From positions 5,402,915 to 5,466,914 of the forward strand of contig JARWIR010000038.1 of assembly GCA_029959085.1 (NCBI GenBank): a stretch of 64,000 nt of DNA. The letters run 5' to 3'. The notes beneath the pieces were generated by a model. It was not told where the DNA came from and did no database searches. It saw nothing but the letters and a program-made list of their open reading frames with translations. The stretch is from Nemophila menziesii. Its lineage: Eukaryota > Streptophyta > Magnoliopsida > Boraginales > Hydrophyllaceae. The position numbers and the translations under genes are program-made. Numbering within the stretch: the first letter of the stretch is position 1; each line of letters opens with the position of its first letter. This document shows positions 23,262 to 35,911 of this stretch, one piece after another.

Positions 23262-23507
23262 ACTTGGTTAAAATCATTTGAAATTGAATGAGAAATTGAG
23301 TCATGTAATTTAGAGAAATTAAAAGAAAAAAATAACAATATATGTTATTTTTTTATTTCTTTTTTATTATAAAGCAAAGAATTTACTTGGTTAAAATCAT
23401 TTGAAATTGAATGAGAAATTGAGTCATGTAATTTAGAGAAATTAAAAGAAAAAAATAACAATATATGTTATTTTTTTATTTCTTTTTTGTTATAAAGCAA
23501 AGAAATT
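23262..23507. repeat. 123-bp tandem duplication inside the Copia F LTR
   Basis: Copy 1 is 23262-23384 and copy 2 is 23385-23507, starting ACTTGGTTAAAATC. By eye the copies are almost identical, with one A/G difference in the T-rich end. This is a recent, local duplication in the U3 part, just upstream of the LTR promoter. Confidence 0.93.
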
Positions 23508-24534
23508 AAAAAAAGGCCTGGTGGGGTCAAACCTGGACCAGCAACCTTAATGGGCTTTTGTGCCGTAGGTTCATACCATCTGGACCAACCCAAGCTTTGG
23601 ACTTTATTAAGTAAACGTTGTATCTTAAATTAATACATCGTAACTTTAAAGTGAAACATCACAACCTTTGGCAAGCCATCTTTTCATTTTCTATAAATAG
23701 TTGGCCAACTAAACAATTTTCTTCATTCATTTTTTAAAGCATTAAAATTATAAGAGAGAGATAGAAAGAAGCAGCATTATTAAGTTCGTTGAGATTCTTA
23801 AGAATTCGTGTGTCAGTTTCTTTTGAATAGTTTTGTCGTTGTATCCTAGAGGTTGAAGCCAGCAAACATAAGACACATGTACGTGACCTAAATACCTTAA
23901 AGACATCAGATCCAATCCGAGTTTCAACAAGTAAAGTTATTTATTTATTTACTTTGCATTAGTTTCTATATTGTTTTACTGGGTTATACAGATAAAACAC
24001 AACATTTTAAGGTATTTATGATTCACGTTGTATAAACCAGAAAACATTTTCTTTTTATGTTTTTATAAACTTTACTTTTGCAAAATTTCTGGGTATGTGT
24101 ATACAGAACATGAATATTACATTCTATTTCTTTTCTATTATTCTGATTTCTAGGCTTGTGTATACATACTAGAAAAATACTCGCTTACCAACGTTTTATT
24201 ATGTTGTAATATTACTGTGTTTTTTAACAACTAATATCAATCTTGCTAATATTTGCATACTTGTCGAACCTTGTGGTTTGAAAATTTTCCGCTTAAAGAA
24301 TTCTTAATTGATTGAGATTCTCTTTTTACGTTAATTGATTATCTCTATAATTTCTTCGATCCTCTACAACAAGAATATAAAAACTTGGGGGGACTAACAA
24401 GAATATAAAAACTTGGAAAATTAAAATTAATTTAATCATTTTGTCGTACGAAAGAATTAATTTTTTGTGTTATCTTTTAGTGAGAAAGGTTGAATAATTC
24501 GTTTGTTTGAATTATTTATAATATTGTGTAATCC

Positions 24535-26817
24535 TTGGTGATTGAAATTATGTCTACCAAGATAAACAATATGTCCAGAAATGATGGAATCGGTAACAAT
24601 ATACCATCGGCAATTTCACTTATGAAAAAGGCATTTGTGGGACATGATCCCGACTCTTATAGACCCGTTGAGGAGTCTAAGAGGTTAAATGGAAATGACT
24701 ATCCGTGTAAAAGAATAGATGGCCGAAATCACAGAGAAAACGGTAAAGGCAATTCCATGAAAGGAAAACAAGGCCAAACAACCATGACTAAGACCAAATA
24801 AGATTGATTTTACTACAGTAGTTTCTGAAGTAAATTTGGTTGGCAATACCAAACACTGGTGGGTGGATACTGAGGCCACCTAACATGTATGTTCAAGACA
24901 TACAAAGTTGCAACTACTGAAGAGACTTTATGTATGGGAAATTTCTCTACATCAAAAGTAGTTGGATCTGGAATCGTTATTCTAATAATGACTTCTGGAA
25001 AAGAGTTGAGCATCTATAATGTTCTCCATGTGCCTGATATTAGAAGGAATCTAGTTTCAGTTTCGTTATTGAGTAAGAATGTCTTCAAACTAGTATTTGA
25101 GTCTGATAAATTTATTCTCACTAAAGGTGGGATATTTGTGGGCAAAGGGTACCTATGTGACGGTTTATTTAGGATGAATGTAATGACCATAGTACCTATA
25201 AAAAATGTAACCGAGAAAGTAATATATCCTTGAATCACCTAATTTATGGCACGATAGATTGGAAGATGTTAATTTTGGTTCATTAAATATGTTAGTTAAC
25301 GTTGGGTTATTATCTAATGTGAACTTCAATTCTCAAAAGGTATGTGTTGAGTCAAAATTAACTAAAACCTCGTTTAAATATATAGAAAGGACTCTGGTAC
25401 CTCTAGAGTTAATTCACAGTGAAATTAATTTGGTGAAAAATATTTTATAACTTTCATTGAAGAATTCACAAGGTATTGTCAAATATACTTTCTTCGAAGT
25501 AAGGATGAGTCCTTAGAAGCATTTATGCAAGATAAAACTGAAGTTGAGAATCAACTAAATAAAAAGATTAAGAATCTTAGAAAAGATAGGGAAGGAGAAT
25601 ATGTGTCTCCTTTTGAGGAGTTTTGCACTGAACATGGAATCATCCATCAAACCATGGCCCCCTGCTTGTCTCAACAAAACGGGATTGCTGAACGCAAGAA
25701 CCGCACATTGAAGGAAATGATGAATGCCTTGCTGATTAACTCAGGGTTACCACATAACTTGTGGGGAGAGGCTTTGCTCACCGCAAACCACATCCTCAAC
25801 AAGTTACCACACAAGAAGGTAGATATAACTCAGTACAGACTATGCTGTAGATATCGCCGCCTAGGCGCCGTCTAGGCGTCAACTCTCCCCTCAACCGCTT
25901 ACGCCTAGTAAAAATGCTAGGCATTTTTTCCCAACGCCTTAGTCGCCATGGAAGAGGCGCCTAGCCCGCCTAGGCATCGATTAATGGTAAAAACTTGCCG
26001 CCTAGGCCCTCCATTAAATTTATTTTACTCTTGGAAATTCTTGAATTGATATTATAACTCTAATTTAGTATTTTTCATATTCAATATAGTGGTGTTAGAT
26101 GAATTTTATGACTTAAATAGATAAAATTATCATAATTATACACGCGTATTACTAAATATATAAAATTACATAGCAGGATTCAAAACCGTGTAATCCCGCC
26201 TAGGCCCCGCGTAGTCCCTCCTAGGCGCTAGGCCCCAGTCGACCGCCTAGGCCGCGGAACCGAGATCTACAGCATAGAGTACAGATTATGGAAAGGAAAT
26301 CCACCTTTTTGAAATACTTAAAAGTGTGGGGATACTTGGCAAAGGTAGCAATTCTTGCTCCTAAAATTGTCAAAATAGGACCAAAGACCATCGATTGCGT
26401 CTTTATTGGATATGCTCACAACAGTGCTGCGTATAGATTCATGGTACACAAATCTTGTCATGTTGACATTCACGTCGATACAGTGATTGAATCAAGAAAT
26501 GCACATTTCTTTGAAACAACTTTTCTTTACAAGGCCACACCAGAATCTGGTTCCTTGAAAAGAACACATGATACAATTCAAGAAGAGCAAGATCAAGAAT
26601 CATTGCCAATTGAAAAGAAAGATCAACAATCATTGCCAAATGAAGGAGAACCAAGAAAAAGTAAGTGGATGAGAACCTCTACGTCTTTAGGTCCTGACTT
26701 TACATGCTAGCTGACGAACCGCGAACATTCAAGGAGGCAATGTCAAACCCCGATGCCCCATATGGAAAGAAGCGGTAAATAGCGAGATAGAATCCATTAT
26801 ACAAATAACACACAACA
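24535..26817 (+). pseudogene. Copia F gag-pol remnant (protease, integrase)
   Basis: In order: a short gag remnant, with most of gag deleted; a degenerate protease ('WWVDTEAT', where DTGAT is usual, followed by a stop); the GAG-pre-integrase region ('[20 protein letters not shown]'); and an integrase core with 'SQQNGIAERKNRTLKEMM' and 'LKYLKVWGYLAKV'. The last frame ends with 'SKWMRTSTSLGPDF' and a stop before reverse transcriptase. The integrase is split by a MITE at 25840-26277. Several stops and shifts make it non-functional. Confidence 0.8.
25840..26277. mobile_element. hAT-type MITE, 438 bp, 8-bp target duplication AGTACAGA
   Basis: The terminal inverted repeat is CTATGCTGTAGAT / ATCTACAGCATAG. 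The 8-bp duplication AGTACAGA is present at 25832-25839 and 26278-26285. The interior is unusually GC-rich next to each end, with repeated palindromes around CCTAGG (GCCTAGGC, CGCCTAGGCG), and AT-rich in the middle. There is no coding capacity. Removing it restores the integrase reading 'ITQYRLWKG'. Confidence 0.9.
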
Positions 26818-28690
26818 CAAGTTTATACACAGTTCTCCACGGACAACTTTGTCCCTGAAATAATGATAATCAACTTCTAAATGTTTTGTACGAGAGTGAA
26901 AAATTGAATTAGAAGTCAACGAAATTGAAAAAATAATATCGCACCACATTTGAGGGCTGCTGAAATTTAGTTGTAAGCCCTTGAAAAATGATTGTAACCA
27001 TGACAATTCGGTAGTCGTGTTAGCTAATTGTCTATACTCCGCTTATGTACTTGAACGAGACACCATCTTTTGCTTTTTCGAGCTCCAAGATATTAATTTT
27101 TTTCCCAAATAAATACAATATCCACCCATTGAATTTTTCTTATGAGGATCTCTAGCATAATACACATCAAAAAAAGCTTTTAATTGTAATTTTCCTGACT
27201 TGTACATTGATACATGATCATATATGGTCTTAACATTTCTTAGTATTCTATTTACATCAGTCAATGGGTAGTCTTTGGTGAATGCATAAATTGACATACC
27301 TTATTGACGGAATACTGTAAATCAAGACGTGTAATCGTCAAATATTGTAATGCACCAACTATGCTCTTGAACATTTGCAGATTAGGATGAGGGTCTCCAT
27401 CACGAGCACTCAAAATAGTGTAAATTTAGTACGCATATGTAAATTTAGTATGCATTAACCAATCCATTGCATATTTTGTTAAATAAGATACATATTATTT
27501 TCAAAATATGTAGCTTCAATTTCAAGAAAATAGTGTAGAGGTCCCAAATCTTTCATGGAGATAACGTTCTGACTTGAGTATTAAACTCTTCATTTGACTT
27601 GGGTCTGCTTCCTTTTGGAAGAATATCGTTAACATATATCAATAATATCAAATAAACCCCGTTATCATTGAACACAAATAGAGAATAATCACTTATGGAC
27701 TCCTGGAATCCTAATTGTAGCAAAAAATCTGAGAACCTTTGGAACCAAGCGCGGGGTTCTTATTTTAAACCATATAAGCTTCTTTTTATTTTAAAAACAT
27801 GATTAGGATGTTTTCAGTCAATGAAACCAGATGGTTGCCGCATGTATACCTCTTCTTTAAGATAACCATGTAAGCATGCATCTTGTACGTCCAATCGACA
27901 AACCAACCACTTATTAGAAACATCTAAACTCATGACCAAACAAATAGTACTATGTTTATAAACATGGCTGAACGTTTCTTTATAATCAACCCCTTCTTAT
28001 AGGTGAAATCCGTTTGCAACTAGTCTTGCTTTGCTATCTTCTACTGAGACATCAACCTACCTTTTACATTTCGTAAACCTGTTTGTTTGGAAGTAGATTC
28101 ATTAAGGGATTATAGGGAACTAAACTCCAAGTTCCACACCGTTTTAAAGCATTAAACTCCTTGAACATTGCATCTATCTAATTTTTGATGCTTCACTGCC
28201 TGAATAAAATAAGTAGGTTCAAGCAATTGTTCATTAGTATTCACATGCAATGCAAATTTTAGATTTGATCAATTAATACCAATATTTACTACGAGTGGTC
28301 ATGGTATGAACAGGAAGTAGTCTAGCATTAGAAGTGGTTGATAAATTCACTGGATCCAATTGTTCAGTGGATGGCACAATTACTTGCTCATTTGAGGTAA
28401 TTCAGGATTTACAGAATTTTGGCAGGTTATTGTAGGCTGTCTTATAGGTTCAGGAGATGATGTGGATGTTTAATGAATCATTGTAGTCGGATTTTGTGTT
28501 TTTAAAATTGTTTGGTTATTATTCGCAAGGTGAGGAGTCAAGAAATAAACTAATAAACCATTAGACGAAAACAACCCTGGTTTATCCACGCTTTCCATGG
28601 CAGGTATGAGATCCTGAAAAGGAAAAGAGTTTTCATCGAATAAGACATGAAGAGACATATAAATTCGTCTCGTGGGTAAGTCCAAGCATT
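26818..28690 (-). pseudogene. Copia E pol remnant (integrase end, reverse transcriptase, RNase H)
   Basis: On minus, 28685-28470 gives the integrase C-terminal end ('LPTRRIYMSLHVLFDENSFP'). Next is a very degenerate reverse transcriptase (about 28200-27350), then RNase H with 'GKLQLKAFFD', 'GYCIYLGKKLISWSSKKQ' and, to 26820, 'TKHLEVDYHYFRDKVVRGE'. Stops and frameshifts occur throughout. It belongs to the same element as the tail at 23013-23134. Confidence 0.78.
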
Positions 28691-29890
28691 TTATCCTAGA
28701 TAATCAAGCGAGTGTCCTAAGATTTAATTGCAAATACGGAAAAGTAAATGATAAAATTTTTGTTTTGGTTTTCTAAAACTAAGATGCAAGTAAATTAAAT
28801 GCTAAATTAATTAAATTGAAATAAAAATAATGCAAGTAAAGAGGCTAGACGCAAGGGAAGAAGTAGTACTCGAGTCATGCTAGGGTTTCACCTCAAACCT
28901 TCTTAATTAATGATTTATGTTAAGGGATGAATTGCTATATTTGTGCTAGTCGGGATTCTAAAGTCTCCTTACCCCCGTCAGGGTGGACTAAGGAGCTCTC
29001 CTACAATATTCTAAAATCCGTCAGGATGATTAAAACTACTTTTAGATGGTTCAATTTCTTACTGCATTGGCTATTGGTTAGTCAAGCCTGTCAAGGTCAT
29101 TGGCGAACACCAACGGCAATTACCTAGGTCTGTATCTAACCCCCCCCCCCCCCCCAACCCCCCGTCAAGGTGATCAATACGCCACTATATTGAATAGCGT
29201 AGATACTAAAAATTACCCTTAGTTCATGACTCTAAAGATAATAATTCAAGCATAAAATAAAAACCAACACAAATAGCAAATTCAATTTAAATACTTAAAT
29301 CTCAAATCTGAAAAACATAAATTAATCTAGTTTGGGTTCAACCCAATATGCGATTCTAAAGTACAAAGGGAAATTAGCTCATAATTTAAAGGAAAAATAA
29401 ATGAAATAAAATAAAAGAACTCATTGTCAATTACAGAAAATAAAAGATAGAACCTAATTAAAGGATTGAATTGATTGTTGATGTAAGAATTGCTTCTCCA
29501 GCTTCAGTTTCTTCCCTCCTCTTGCTTCTGACTTTTCTCTCTGGCGTTTCTGACTTGTATAAATTGAGTTGTGTCTAAAATAAAGGTCAAAATATCTATT
29601 TATACTAATAAAACCGGACTTGGGCTTTACTTAAGTGGATTAATGAAATATTAAATGGCCCAAGTCCAATCTTCTAATTAAAATCCCGTAACTGGTGTAC
29701 ACCTTTCACTAAAACGGCTTTAACTTTCTCAAATCAACTCCAAATTGAGTAATTCCAGTTGCTAAATATTCCTAACTCAATAAGGAATCAAACCTTGTTT
29801 CACAACTTAAGGCTAACTCCATGTTTAAGTCGCTCAAAATAAGCAATCAATATCAGCCTTCCAGATTTGCAGCTTTCCTTGTCAATCTGA
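28690..29890 (-). mobile_element. Athila-type LTR fragment
   Basis: The stretch shares ordered blocks with the Athila B LTR: 'TACCCCCGTCAGGGTGGACT', a second 'CCGTCAAGGTGATC' block, 'ATCCCGTAACTG' and 'CCAGTTGCTAAAT'. It lacks the usual TGGTGGTCC start, and its right end merges into the duplicated segment at 29890. A run of 16 C's at 29140-29155 expands a site that has 6-7 C's in the other copies. Confidence 0.65.
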
Positions 29891-30910
29891 TCCAAATATT
29901 TGGATGAACTCTGATCTGGTATGTGATCGAATGAATGATTATTTATTCATGTTCAACAATTTAATATACATGTTTTTGGTAAAAAACAACACTATTGTGT
30001 ATACAGACATAGTACTCGCAAGACTAGGCATAAGTTAATAGATAGGTAGGATTAGGGATGGCAATGGTTACGGTTAAAAACTGAAACCGATGATAATCGA
30101 ACCGATTAAAAACCGAATTATATAACTGTGGTTAAAACCATTAGGTTATGGTCTTGAAAAGTGTAACCGATCGTTAAAACCGTTAGGTTATGGTTTTTGA
30201 TAAAAATAAAATCGAAAAACCGAAAACCGTTTATTATCATATATATTTTCAAATTTTATAATAATTTAGGTTAAATTAGATATATTGCAATTCTAAAAAC
30301 AAAATCAAAATATTAGATTTAACCAAATAAATAATAAATATGCAATTTAATCAAATATCAACACAATTTTTTATAAACCTTGTAGTTTTCTTTTATAGGT
30401 GTGGTTTTATTTTATGAAATTTAATATATTTATTAAATTATCATTTGAATATGGTTAAAAACCGCAAAACCATTTAAAAAACCGAAACCGAACAATACGG
30501 TTATGGTTTTAAAAAATGAAACCGATGGTTAAAACCGTTAGGATATGGTTCTTAATTATAAAAACGGTTTTGGTTATGATTTTTGGAATTTTTGCAAAAA
30601 ACGGATCCGTTATCCTCCCTAGGTAGGATAGGATGTATGTTTTGTTTCTCCAACAAAAAAAGCAAAACTTTAATTTGCAAGACAGAGAATTAGTCTCTGT
30701 TCCTTATTCTCAGTCTGATAAAATATTTGGATGAACTCTGATCTGTTATGTGATGGGATGAATGAATTCATGTTCAACTATTTAATTTACATGTTTTTGA
30801 AAAAAACAATCTCCAGGCATACATATGATTGTGCTCGCAAGACTAGGCATAAGTTAATAGATAGGTAGGCTATATGTTTTGTTTCTCCAACAAAAAAAAA
30901 AGCCAAACTT
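29890..30910. repeat. tandem duplication, one copy interrupted by an hAT element
   Basis: Copy 1 (29890-30052 plus 30622-30670) and copy 2 (about 30718-30905) share 'AAATATTTGGATGAACTCTG', 'CTCGCAAGACTAGGCATAAG' and 'TTTTGTTTCTCCAACAAAAA' in the same order. Copy 1 contains the hAT element 30053-30621. Copy 2 has none at the corresponding site ('GATAGGTAGGC'). Confidence 0.88.
30053..30621. mobile_element. non-autonomous hAT element, 569 bp, 8-bp target duplication GGTAGGAT
   Basis: It starts TAGGGATGGCAATGG and ends TTATCCTCCCTA, an imperfect terminal inverted repeat. GGTAGGAT flanks it at 30045-30052 and 30622-30629. The interior has many AACCG/CGGTT words on both sides of an AT-rich core and no coding capacity. 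The second copy of the duplicated host segment shows the empty site. Confidence 0.88.
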
Positions 30911-32650
30911 TTTTTTTTATTGTCAAGAAAAAAATAGCAAAACTAACTAGTCTGGCTTATAGTATGTCAAAAAGATCAACTTAGAAGTTATTTCTCTTTT
31001 AAACAACAAAAAAGGTTTCTACTTAGAACAAAATCACAAGTATAATATGTCATCTCCTTGATGTATTATTGTTTTCTCCTAGCAGAGGTTTTAGATTTGA
31101 ATTTTTCTTTCCTACTAATTTTACCTTTGTGATATGAAAAAGAAAAGGAGAACTAAACAATTATATACCGCATCCAAAAAACAAAAATAAATTATATACA
31201 ACATAAACAGAGAAAGATACATGAGATCCAAAGACATTTTACTTTTATTGGTGAAAAAGTAAAAATTCATGAAAGAAACATAATACACTATTATCCAGAA
31301 AAAAACAATAAATAATTGAGATCTATGCTTCACGTTCATAAAAGGAATCTCATATCATATCAATTCTCTGTAAAGAGAATCTTTTTGCTTCACGTTATTA
31401 AAAGAATCACACCTCATATGATTTTTATTTATATTTTTTTTAACAATAAAAGGGTGCATAGCACCAATTTTTATTTATATTTACATCTAATAATATATTC
31501 TCGTATTTAAGGAATTTTTTTTGACGGGGTTTACCTCTTTTGTATCCTTCTCTAAAAAAACACAAGCTTTACAACTCGCCCAAACCCGTATCGTTCTTAG
31601 TTGAGAAAATTATAAAATACCAGTTTGAATACAAAAGAAATAGAAATTCAAAAAACAAAATATTTAATTAAAGTAAACTACTCTATTACACTAACAAAAA
31701 TAATACGAAATTTAGACAAAATAGAAAAAAAAAATTACACGGATAATATAGCATTAAAAGATATTATGATTGTACCCGTTATCTTTAACATAGTTTTTCT
31801 ACTAAAAAATAATATTGCTGGAATATTTTTAAGAGAGAAAAAGTTCTTTTCTGATTCAATTTAGTAGCTTTGGAAAATGGCAGAGGTTGTGTAATTATAG
31901 TTGAGGAGAAGGTTTTCCAGAGTCATCAGAATAAATGGTCTTCAATAGATTCATTATTGCTAACGTTCTGAATGTTAAATCTATTACATCTTTTCAAATT
32001 CCAGCATGAATCTGGAAGCCTTACTTACTTCTGGTTCATTCCCATGTTCCTATAACAGCTGAGCCTTGAACTAGAAATATTTCGGTTTAATGAGTCTTTA
32101 TTTGGTGGTCGTTTTGTTTTCTAACTGGAAGGTTATGAAGTGACAACCACTATAAGTACCAGCCATCTTCCACCAGAATCACTTCAAAATTTGTTTAATT
32201 TTTATTTTTTGACTTTCCAAACTCCCAAATTCCCCAACAGCCCACGCCCACGCCATCGCCGATGGGCGAGCGGGTGGTGGTGGTGGTAGTGGTGGTGCGC
32301 GCGTGTGAAGTTTTGCCTTTTCCCTTTTGGCTTTCATAGCCTTTAGTTCTTTTGAAAGGAATATAGAGGTAAGATATTATATTCTAACATTTTTTCTACA
32401 TCACTTCATATGCGGGTCTTTTTCTTCAATAAAAGTCTTTTCAGCTTCTCCCATAAGAACATAAATAGATTTAATTGATACGCAATATTAATATAAATCC
32501 CAACAATCCCCAAATCAGGGTCTTTGGGAAAGAAGGTGAACATGTTTCCATAACACCAGCATTTAAGTGAAATGTACTTATGTGGCAATATCCCTCTATT
32601 TGAATTGACACGTAGTGAAGTGAGGCAACCACCAAATTACTGTTTAAGTG
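30911..32650. other. intergenic DNA, no gene seen
   Basis: AT-rich sequence with short meaningless frames. A small GC-rich island at 32237-32306 contains a GGTGGT run. No transposon end could be supported. Confidence 0.35.
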
Positions 32651-34047
32651 AACACTCTTGAACTTAACGGCTTTTTATCGACACCCTCACAACATATACT
32701 CTACCCTGCCGAAAATTATAGTTCCCTCGAAGATCACCCTCCAGTTTGTTCACCAAGTCCTTCTCTAAGGACCACCACTTGTGAGCTATGAACTTTGTGG
32801 ACTTATTCATATGAGATTGTTAAAGACGTCTCTATAACATTCTATCATGGATGTTGAGTCTCACTTTTAGCTGTGAATTCATCAAGTTCTTCTTAAAAGA
32901 ACTACCATAATGTCGATGAATTCATTATGAGTTAAACACTCAGTCTCGTGCTCTTTCAGGAGCAGTACGAATTATGAGTGAATTTATCAAGACCTTCTCA
33001 ATAGGTACACCACAAGTGGCTATGAATTCTTTAAGACAGTTTGTTTTGAGTGGAGAGATATCACATTGACCCATTAGTCACATGTTCCCCATTAATGGGT
33101 TTCAATCCCATCCCCCTCGATGACATTAAGACTACTCTCCTGGTTAGGCCTTTGGTGAACAGATCAACTAGATTTTCTCTCATTGTACATATTCAAAGGC
33201 TATCACACCATTCTTTAGCAACTGTGTTACTGAACCATGCCTGATGTGAACGTGTCTCATTTTTCAATTGTAGGCGCTATTAGGAGTGACCCTAATAGCT
33301 TTTTGTGAACCACCGTAGATACACACAGGTGTGACACTTCCTTTCCAAAGTGGTATATTTGATAGGAGACTCATCAATCACTCAACTTCTTAACCAGCCA
33401 ACTCTAGTGTTATGAACTCAGACTCCATGATGCGCGTGTTATACAAGTCTGTTTAGAGGACTTCCACGATACAACATCTCCTCCTAAGGAGAACACATAG
33501 CCACTAGTGGAGTTTACTTTGTCATTGTCATACCAGTTTACATCACAAAATCCCTCAAGAACTGTAGGAAAATTGGTATAATGCTGGCCTAGATTAATGG
33601 TACCCTTCAAGTACTTCAATAGACGATGAAGTGCAACCTAGTGGTCACTAGTCGGGTTATGAGTATAGCGACTAGGTCTACTCACGGCATAGGCAATAGC
33701 GGGTCGAGTGTAGTCATTAAGAACATCACACTTCCTATGATCTTAGAATATTTTTTTTGGGATATAGCATCCCCATAATTTTTAGACAAATGAATACTAA
33801 AATCATAAGGAGTTGTTACAGGTGTTACCTCAAAGGAGTCAAATTTCTTCAGCATACTTTCTACGTAATGATACTGACTCAGGGAAAGGCCATTACTACT
33901 TCTAATAATTTTTACCCCGAGAATCATATCCACTTCTCTTATGTATCTCATATCAAACATAGATGATAGGAAGTGTTTAGTCTCATTTATGATATGAATA
34001 GAAGTACCAAAGATGAGCATGGCATCTACATAAAGGCAAATGATAAC
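32650..34047 (-). pseudogene. Copia element D remnant (reverse transcriptase, RNase H, 3' tail)
   Basis: Read on minus from 34047: 'VIICLYVDAMLIFGT' (the YVDD box, here with D to A), 'EVDMILGVKIIRSSNG' and 'YSKIIGSVMFLM' of reverse transcriptase. Then come '[11 protein letters not shown]' and '[20 protein letters not shown]' of RNase H, then a degenerate tail near 33240-33050 matching the usual Copia end. Many stops are present. The upstream part is cut off at the left border of Athila A at 34048, so A probably inserted into it. Confidence 0.82.
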
Positions 34048-35622
34048 TTATGTCCCCCATTTTGTTCTAAATATTAGATCTTAGGAGACATCATTTAAGG
34101 TGAATATTAGACTCATTTGATAGAATTTTATGCTTATTTCGTTATATTGCATTATCTCCCCTTGGAATTATGATACTTCATTTTTAGAGCTTTTGTACGT
34201 TAATTTGTTTGCTTTTAGTGCAAAGTTATTAGGTCCATGGATTCTTTGTAGCACCAATACAAGGAGGAGAAGTGTGAATTAAAGTAATCGATCGAGCGGA
34301 GAAGTCAAAGGCAAGAAGAGATTATCAGAAGAGTTGACTAATAGAGAGGAGAATCTGGAAAGTTGTTACAAATCTCTGTTTTTGAGCCACTTAGCCACTG
34401 ATTCAGCCTTGGAGCCCTGAAATATAGAAGCAGCATTTTTGAGTTAGGAAGATTTTGGGACTGGAATCAGGTGATTTGAAGTTGAGGCGCAAAAGTTACG
34501 GCCCTTTTACTAACAGTTGTTCATCAGTTACGGGATTTCTTATTTGGATTTGGGCTTTTCTCATTTAACTTATTACACTTAAGTAAAAAGCCCAATCCGA
34601 TTCTTCCACTATAAATAGGCCTTTACACCTCATTTTTACACAGACTTCATATTACGCTTCGTTATTTTACAAGAGAGAGTCAGAGCCAAAAGGAGAAGGA
34701 GAAAGCTGAAGCTGGAGAAAGTCATTTCTTCCATTCGCAGCCAAATCCAACACCTAAATTAGGTTCTTCGTTTTATTTCTGTAATTGACAATGAATCCTA
34801 TTTATTTATTTTAAGTAAAAATTATAGTTTTAGCATGAACTAATTTCCTTAGTGCTTGAGAATCGCAATAAAGGATTGAACACTAGTTAATTTAATTCAT
34901 GTTTCCGAATTTGGGCTTTTTATAATTTAATCAGAGTTGAGTATTTTATATTGGTTATTACTTTGTTCTTAAGTACTATTTCTTTTCGATGCAACTAGAA
35001 ATAGGTTTCAGTAATTGGGCTATTCACTTTAGGGGCAAAAGTGATCATCTGATGGGGGGGTTTGATTACAGACTTAGGTAATACCCGTGTAATGTCCGTT
35101 ATTGACCGACAGGCTTAACTAATTACATATACAAAGAGGTAAATACTTCACATCTGAAGAGGCATATTCGCCCAGTAGGGGTTTATAGTACTTTAGGATA
35201 GCTCCTAGGTCACCCGACAGGGGGCTAGGAGACATTAGAACCCAGACTAATATAATAATACTGACTCTACCCTTAAACAGAAACATTAATTAAATTGATT
35301 AGGTGGATCCCTTGCGAGACTAAAGTACATCTCTCATCCTTGCATCTACACTATTTACTTGCATTATTTTATTTCTGTTAAGCATTTTATTAATTTATTC
35401 TCTTGCATTTTAGTTATTAAACAAACCAAAACAAAAATCTATATCATTTACTTTTCTGTTTCAACAATTATCTCTACTTATTTGATAAACACCTGAGTTA
35501 TATCTATCCGTCCCTGCAAACAAAGCCCGATTATCGGAGTATTACTTAAACAACCATACACTTGCGGTATTGTGGATCCTTTACTTTTATTGCCTTATTT
35601 TATAACACCCCAGGACCCACTA
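34048..35622 (+). repeat. 5' LTR of Athila A
   Basis: About 1575 bp. It starts near TTATGTCCCCC (a decayed TGATGTCTCCC start) and ends AGGACCCACTA, aligning with the AAGGACCACCA end of B. Shared blocks include 'CTTAGGAGACATCATT' and 'GTAACTGATG'-like stretches. The borders are inferred by alignment with B. Confidence 0.75.
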
Positions 35623-35628
35623 AGTTTT

Positions 35629-35645
35629 TGGCGCCGCTGCCGGGA
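35629..35645 (+). other. primer-binding site of Athila A
   Basis: TGGCGCCGCTGCCGGGA lies seven bases after the LTR end. It is complementary to the 3' end of plant tRNA-Asp with few mismatches, as is usual for Athila elements. Confidence 0.8.
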
Positions 35646-35911
35646 ACGGTAGCGTGTGAACACGGTGTTAATCCTTTAGTAGTTTAACTGTTGTTTTATT
35701 TTCAGTTTTACGCTTTTTTTGTTTCTTCTTTCTCAGGTGTTACATGTCTAGTGTATGCTCGATAACCCCGAGATATCGGTTAGAATTCAAAACAAGAGAA
35801 AGAAAGAAGAAAAGGAAGCAAGAAAAGAAAGAGAAAGATTAGCCAGAGAAGTAGAAGTGGATAATGTTGACGATCTAAATCCTCATGTGTTAGTAGATGA
35901 AAATAGAAATC

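Larger units (their letters stand above)
23135..26817 (+). mobile_element. Copia element F, plus strand, nested in element E
   Basis: It starts TGTTGGGCAAATG at 23135 and ends near AACACACAACA at 26817. The flanks are CAAAT (23130-23134) and CAAGT (26818-26822), a 5-bp target duplication with one mismatch. A TATA box (CTATAAATAG) near 23690 lies in the LTR. The end of the 5' LTR is not resolved. Most of reverse transcriptase, RNase H and the 3' LTR are missing. Confidence 0.65.
22662..28690 (-). mobile_element. Copia element E, minus strand, interrupted by Copia element F
   Basis: Reading on minus, coding remnants run from about 28690 to 26818 and resume at 23134 after skipping element F. 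The break falls inside the RNase H tail. The right part ends 'RDKVVRGELCINL' and the left part continues 'CSQDQIASIFTKGLSSTRF', a normal Copia C-terminus. The probable 3' LTR starts TGTTAGACGAG at 23013 and may end GGGATCATCA at 22662. The 5' end is lost where an Athila-type LTR fragment begins near 28690. Confidence 0.7.
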
